Assembly (NCBI GenBank): GCA_029378245.1
Contig: JARKIF010000008.1
Coordinates: forward strand, 1,302,001-1,366,000
DNA length: 64,000 bases
Direction: 5' to 3'
Source: Roridomyces roridus
Taxonomy: Eukaryota > Basidiomycota > Agaricomycetes > Agaricales > Mycenaceae
The notes beneath the pieces were generated by a model that saw nothing but the letters and a program-made list of their open reading frames with translations, did no database searches and was not told the origin of the DNA. Shown piece after piece: positions 58,137 through 64,000 of the stretch; position 1 is the stretch's first letter; each line of letters opens with the position of its first letter. The position numbers and the translations under genes are program-made.

Positions 58137-61100
58137 CTATAAGTAAAAGGGGATGCCATAGACAACTGGCGCAGCCCCCGTAAGATACTTGAGTTTGCAA
58201 GAAGACCGTGACTGGGCGACGGCGGCGACAATCGATGTTCGCCGCTCATTAGTCCGAGACCGTACACCGTCTTCACTCAGCCCGATTTTATCAAACACGG
58301 ACTGAGAGAAGACGTCGATGTCCCGGTCCGTCACGTCCCATATATTGGCCACCAGTGTCGGACACCCGGCCAGCATATAGTTATACGGCGTCCCAACACG
58401 GTCAAAATCTCCCATTTCTCGTAAAGAGCCCGAAGAACAGCCCCAGAGCATAGTAGCTGCACAACGGGGAAGATTGCGGATTTTGTGTGACCGCAGGTAT
58501 TGTTCCCCGCCTCCGTGACCAAAGTAACTGGGGAAACCAATCAGCGAGCTTTAAGCGACGAAAGGACAGACTTACACGACGAGGTCCTGCTTCCTTAAGG
58601 CATCCAGGAACTGTTGCTCGCTCGGGGGATGACCAACCACGCTCTGCCAGCCAACTTTTTCCATACCGTCAACCCAACCTTTGAATCTCCCTTCTGTACG
58701 CAACAGATCGCCGCTGGGGTTCAATATACAGTACCCCTTGCGCGCATCAACGACGGCACGGTCAACGACAGCCGAGGAACCGGCTCCGTGTGTCATCCAT
58801 CCCGCAAGTTGCACTCGGTCGAGTAGAAAGTCAACACTAGGAATGCGGCTGACGCTCCGACCTCGCAAAATCGGAATGCTTTCCCATGGCAGCCCCTGCA
58901 GATTTTTATCCAAGATCAAGAACGTGTGCTCATCTTCTTCGACCTTGACAGAGACTGGCCCTGCTCCTCGTCTGCGTCCTGATAAACGGGCATGATGTTC
59001 CTCCAGCACACCTCGCAGATCAACCACGACTTGATCAATATCCACCTCTGCGATTGCGACGGGAACACCATGGAACTGGTAGAGGTCCAAGATGAAAAAG
59101 ACCAGATCTTCCAATTCCTCGTCCCGACATTTGGGGGATAATGTGGAGAAACACTCGAGGAGCACGTCGTCGAGAGCAACGTTTCTCGGGATCTGACTTT
59201 CGGAGGGCAATCGTTTATGAGACCCCGGCGCTTTCGGCTTCACTTTCTTGTCTTGCAATCGAAGGCCACGGTGGAAGACCTTGTCAAACTGGAACCGGAG
59301 ATCGGCAATAGTTGTAGCGGTCAAGTTGGCTCGTGGGGAGAGGATGGTCTGAAGGGAATAAGTGCTGACCGAAAAAAATGCTATTGTACTCACCTTGAAC
59401 GCACCGAGCCAGCAGAACTCGATATTCTCGAGCAACTCGCGCATTCGCGTGTCCAACGCTGTCCTTTCCTTCCACCATTGGGCCCTAGCCTCGGAATCGT
59501 CCTTGATGTTAACAGCACCTCTCGTCCCTTCGTCGCTGAGTTTGACAATATCAGAGAATTCCCGCAGGGCATCCTCAAACGTCAGATGCTCGTCTTCTTC
59601 GTCTTCTCTTCGCCCCTTGAGAGGTACACAGAAAACAAGCGGGGCGGCCTTGACATCGCCTCCGTATTGTCTCGTGACAAACAGTGTACTTTTATCATCC
59701 TGTGACCGTGACATGCACGACAGTCCAGTTTCGGGGTATCCCGGCCATTTGGGATGCAGAAAGCGTCGATATGTCGGGTGCCTGGCTCTGGTATTTGGTC
59801 CGAATTGACTCCCAATAGTCCCGAAGGGATGACTCGTCACTGTCAATCTCATCGGAGACATCAAGCTCAGAGCCAAAACTGCTATCAAAGCGGGGAGAAA
59901 CTTTGGTTGGCGGACAAGGAAGCGGTGATCCACTACGGCTGGCCAACGGCCACCGTAAGTCGTCGTCCAACGTCGGTGCTGGGAACTTGTGTTGAATAAC
60001 TTCCAGCATCTCCCTGCTAAGGGTGATGGCAGTCGAAACGTCCAAGAGTCCAGCAATGAGTACCGGATCCTGATTCCCTGATTTGCCCAAAGATGTTTGC
60101 AGAGCGCGAATGAGTGCCAGCGAAACCACTGCATCTCGCACTCGCGAAACATCGCCCCTGCGAGAAAAGAGGGTGAAATCAAGCCAAAACAGCTGTTCTG
60201 CCTGCTCCAGTGTACGAAGAATGTCGTATGTGAAAGGTGACAATGCAGGAGCCTTGTCCGTGGACATGCCCATCGGAAGCGCGATGGCTATAAAAGTTGA
60301 TCAAGTCGGGATCAGATTTCAAAGTGGTTCAACTCACTGGACTCGGTCAAAGAGCTAAGGAACATGTCGCTCCGGAAACGTCCGTACACTTCATGCAGGG
60401 TCAACTTGGCCCTCAACCCGTTTTCTTGAGCCTTGAGAAATCAGAAAATGATACGTCACATGGCAGGTCGTATACCTTGGTTCGTGTTGCAGCCGGTAAA
60501 GCCGAGAAACGCTGGAGCAGTGCTGCGTAAGCGTTCCCATTATCCCGTAGAAGCCAAACTACAAATGATTCAAGACACAGTCAACTTAGAAGAGCAGATT
60601 TCTTACTGTGTTGGCGGAGGACTGTTGCGAGAAGTTCGGGAAGAACCGTCTCCAGGGCGGGTTCAGACAATCTCCGAGGACTGTGCGGGATTGAGCTGGA
60701 AGCTTTTCAAGGTGCAAGGTCGCTTACATAATCTCCAAGACCCCGAGAGTTTGGTCGAGTTCCCCTAACATCCTGGTGGCTTCCTCGTATAGTTGCTGAG
60801 CATCTTTGTCTTGCGAGTTTAGCTGATTGTAGTCTCCACACAAACGTTGAATATTCGCAGTGTCTTTGCCAGGCAGTTTCTGCAAGAGGTCTGCAGCCTG
60901 CATGAAAGCACCGTGGGCCTCTGATAGAAGCCTCTGATGGAGCTGCAGTTCGCCCTTCCTTGCCAGGGCCCGTGCTGCCATAGCAGGCGCATTGAGAGAG
61001 GATGCTAGATCGAAAGCCTGCTGAGCAAAATACTCGGCTTCACGAACGGAACCTCGTGTGGAGTATGCCTCGCATAGCGCAAACAAGGTGGCGAGAAGAC

Positions 61101-64000
61101 CCTCGGATACGCACCATTCCAGGCGACCCATAGACGGTCGCCGGGGAAATATCTTCGGAGGCGGTTCTTGGTCTGCATGCTCGACTTCACCGTTGGGCAG
61201 TGCGTTGCGCATGGCAGACATTTCAAAGGGATTGTCCTGTTCGACGGGCTTTGGGGCCGACGGACTGAGCCGAGAAAGAGCATCCACCGCTCTATTCCAC
61301 AGCCGTAGGGATTGCAACAAAGATTCGAGCGACGTCGCACTGTCCTCCTGAATTGATCACGTGAATATGATGGGCTAGGACAGAGCTGTGGAACCGACCC
61401 TGCAGTACTGAATGAGAGCGAATACGTTGCACGCTGTTGCAGCCTTCTCGAGACGACCGACGCGGCAGTGGACTCGTTCAAGAGTAGACATGGACTTTGA
61501 TTCCTCTCCCATCCGCTGAGCAATCACTTGAGCCTGACTATAGAGCTCGGAGCTGTCGGCAAGGTTATTTTTTTGCGGGAACGAAAAAGTCTGAGCCAAT
61601 ACTGACCTTCTAACAGCATCGTCGGAGAGGGCCAAAAGCTCGGCGAACCCCAAATAGTACATGACGCGAACTTCGTCGGCAACTTCGCCTTCGCTGACTG
61701 TGCTCAAGGTGCGGTTGAAGAGAACTGTAGCTGGCTTGATTTTGCCTAGTTTAATGTATTCGAGTGCAAGCTCGACGGAAGAGTTGACATAACCTTCGTG
61801 AGGACATTAATACCAGTGATATGTGACCGAGATTTCCACACCATCGAGAGAGGATTTCGAACTTCGCTCGCAAAGTCGTCTTGTTATATCCAGAAGATGC
61901 ACTTTCAGCAGGACCTGTGACAAGAGGCCCAAGACGCGACTCGCCAACTCTAAAGAATCTCGTTAGACCACGCTCAGCATGAGAGCAAGTACGTACGAAG
62001 AAGATCAACAAATCTGTCAAAATCATCAAATGGGCCCGTCTGTCTTGGAGCAGATTTGGCAGTCAGAGATGCGCGCGGGACTGGGGACGAGACAATCAGA
62101 AATTGTCTTGAAGAAGAATAAAACTTGCCTTTCTTGGATGGTGGGGTTACTGGAACTCGTGATGGAGCCGTCTTCTTCGCTGCTGGAACGCGACGGGAAT
62201 TCGCCGGACGCGATGCTGGAACCGTTTGCTTCGGGACTGTTTTCTTGACAACTTTCGGGCTGGGCACAGAATTGGGTGCCAGCTCTGCATCAAGGAGTTG
62301 ACAGGCCTTGCCGACGTGATCCGCAACGATGGCGGACTGATCTCGATCAGCGCGACGATGGGCGTGCAATGCCAGCCACAGATGCGCCGAAGCACGATAC
62401 TGCGCGCAGAAACATGATAAATCGGAATCATGGCCCAGGTTCTATCGCGAATGAATAGGAATAATCAGCAGCCAAGTTGGGTCGCACCTTACGACTGAGA
62501 ATACATTCCACCTCGCTCCCCACTTCCAACGGCGAAGGCAAACGGACAGCCTCTTCCGGTCCAGCATGATACGAATATTCCAGACACCTCAGAAGCGTTC
62601 GAGCTCTACGCACTGGCATCTCCTCTGGTCCGTAGACTTCCAGTGCAGCAAGTAACAACGCTTGTACCACAGTTCGTGTGCTCTCCTTCCATCGGCTTTT
62701 ATCGAGGCTCTGTATCTGCCGCTCGAGCAATACTCCGGTGACATGAATGCCAAGCCCTAGAGAACGGAGTGAGACGTTCTCCGTGGACAAAAGCAGCTCG
62801 CATGCTCCAAGGTATGTGACACGGTCCACGATGGCAGCGAGTTGTATCGTCGCTGGCGACGCCTCGAAAACAACTCCGAGGGATGATTGATGTGTCTGGC
62901 GAACAAAGTCGATCGAGGAGTAAGGGAAACTCTTGATGCAATCCAAGAACGCTTCAAAGGCGAGCTACACAAAATGGTCAAGAAAAAAAAATCGCAAAAA
63001 AGGAGGAGCACAAACCTTGCGGTCACCAATCTTGGAGTAGCAGACCCCGAGCAACTCCCATCGCCTCCAAAGTTGCCCTTCTAATTGCTTCCACCCGTCA
63101 GCCGTCTTCGGGTCGTCGTCATTCGGTCCAACGCGCATGTCTAGGGCCTTTCTACCAAGAAGGCACCCATCGTGCAGGTATCGTATGGCTGCACCGTGCT
63201 TGCCAGCTTGGTACAGTGACCCAGCGAGGTTGTGAAATGCCCCTGATATGCATCGAGCATAACTAGGCTTGTCAGCGGCAGCATCTCCAATGTCGATCTC
63301 AAGGAATGTTGTAGCGCGCTTCAGAAGATCATACGGAGCAGCGTGGGTGCGAGGGTCCTGGACATTCAGTTTCGTGCGCGCCAGAGCAAATATGGTATCT
63401 AGAACAGCCGTGATCGAATCAGCCGTCGGTTTCTAATGGCCAAGTTAACGGAAGCAAGAAACGGCAAGAGACTACCAACCACTCTCAATGACTCTTGCAG
63501 CATTTCGCAGAGAACCTCGAGAAGCGTGAGAACATCCGGTCTGTGAGGCAGCATGGTTTCGTTGTCAATGAATTTGATGGCACTACGACGCGCCCTTTCC
63601 ATGGCCCGCTGTAGCTTGTTGGACAAACGAAGCACCTCCTCGCCTCCTTCAGCAGGTGCGAGAAGAGGCGCAGACCCGTGGGCCTGCAACGCTCCGGTTG
63701 TTTCGCGAATCCGTTTGCCAAAGGTGTCTGATGGGAATCAGTGCTTTCAACAATGAAAAAACTTGGTAGTCGTACCCGAATCAATTTGGCCTGCATCTGA
63801 ACCAAGCAGAGTAGTCGTTTGAGCAAGAGTGGCTGAGAGCCGAGCGCACTGCAAGAGAAAATCATTCGCGGGTTCCAGTTTCGGGGCGGAACTTTGGGAT
63901 GCCTCTGGCCGAGTGCCCATGAGCATTGCGATACGATCCAAGGATATCATATCCCCCGCCTGATAAATCTTCAGAATAAGCGCTAACATGAAATGGACCA
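58137..64000 (-). CDS. ESP1: Separase (cohesin-cleaving cysteine protease), 5' end outside the window
   Basis: The gene ends at 58137 and continues past 64000. The C-terminal peptidase C50 domain includes EDEHTFLILDKNLQGLPWES, PILRGRSVSRIPSVDFLLDR, the catalytic His in YFGHGGGEQYLRSHKIRN and the catalytic Cys in MLWGCSSGSLREMGDFDR, followed by GTPYNYMLAGCPTLVANIWD. Upstream are LPRNWTVVHVTVT and long helical TPR/ARM-like repeats (61320-64000) typical of separase. It cleaves the kleisin subunit of cohesin at anaphase and is restrained by securin. The many short exons fit GT-AG rules. One extra base at 59699-59700 breaks the frame between HVTVT and DDKSTLFVTRQ. The position of the initiator is unknown. 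Confidence 0.93.

Noticed and set aside
58572..60182. 536-codon open frame as a single separase exon
   Set aside because: Its N-terminal 160 codons are in the wrong frame; the conserved LPRNWTVV segment is in another frame that joins across 59699.
36000..64000. Secondary-metabolite or catabolic cluster around the Zn2Cys6 factor, oxidase and decarboxylase
   Set aside because: The genes are interleaved with Erf2, CoA synthesis, a release factor, Clf1 and separase; no backbone enzyme is present.

Overview
The window is nuclear DNA of a filamentous basidiomycete, most likely an agaricomycete. It is gene-dense, with almost every gene cut by many introns of about 45-60 nt, mostly GT-AG with CTNAN-like branch sites. 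The gene content also fits: agaricomycete-style F-box proteins, a LEA-2 membrane protein, a membrane-anchored copper radical oxidase, a Zn2Cys6 regulator and a Brr2/Clf1 splicing set. No rRNA, tRNA, CRISPR array or complete transposon was recognised.

Layout. 0-17 kb: the 5' part of a DUF726/TMCO4-like gene (-), BRR2 (+), a Mug/TDG DNA glycosylase (-), an F-box protein (+), a LEA-2 membrane protein (-), a Zip3/HEI10-like RING protein (-), V-ATPase subunit D (+), ribosomal protein L26 (-) and FRG1 (+). 17-32 kb: Ran GTPase (-), a DHA-type MFS transporter (+), a second F-box protein (+), the GID4 degron receptor (+), a casein kinase 1 (+) and a JmjC protein (-). 32-33 kb: the only large non-genic stretch, with a degenerate direct repeat. 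33-45 kb: a LIM protein, a Sac2/INPP5F-type phosphoinositide phosphatase, a Zn2Cys6 transcription factor and the Erf2 palmitoyltransferase, all on the minus strand. 44.6-64 kb: pantetheine-phosphate adenylyltransferase (+), a bacterial-like 4,5-dihydroxyphthalate decarboxylase homologue (+), mitochondrial release factor 1 (-), a copper radical oxidase (-), Clf1 (-), two unrecognised genes (+) and the 3' two-thirds or so of separase (-), which runs off the right edge.

Most genes are unrelated housekeeping functions packed with very short spacers (divergent starts 36-170 bp apart, convergent stops 7-115 bp apart), not a pathway cluster. Three (BRR2, CLF1, FRG1) are spliceosome-associated, but scattered.

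The most notable observations are: (1) apparent single-base insertions that break otherwise highly conserved reading frames in at least six genes, best read as a sequence-accuracy problem until checked; (2) micro-exons of 9, 12 and 15 nt in the MFS gene and 12 and 24 nt in BRR2; (3) an unusually long 366-nt intron in the copper radical oxidase carrying a perfect 42-bp inverted repeat; (4) unusual splice features, namely GC-AG introns, a start codon split by an intron and a stop codon alone in its exon; (5) a GID4 with a Cys-rich N-terminal extension. I found no convincing wholly new multi-gene system. Exon boundaries were worked out by eye from splice consensus and family conservation.
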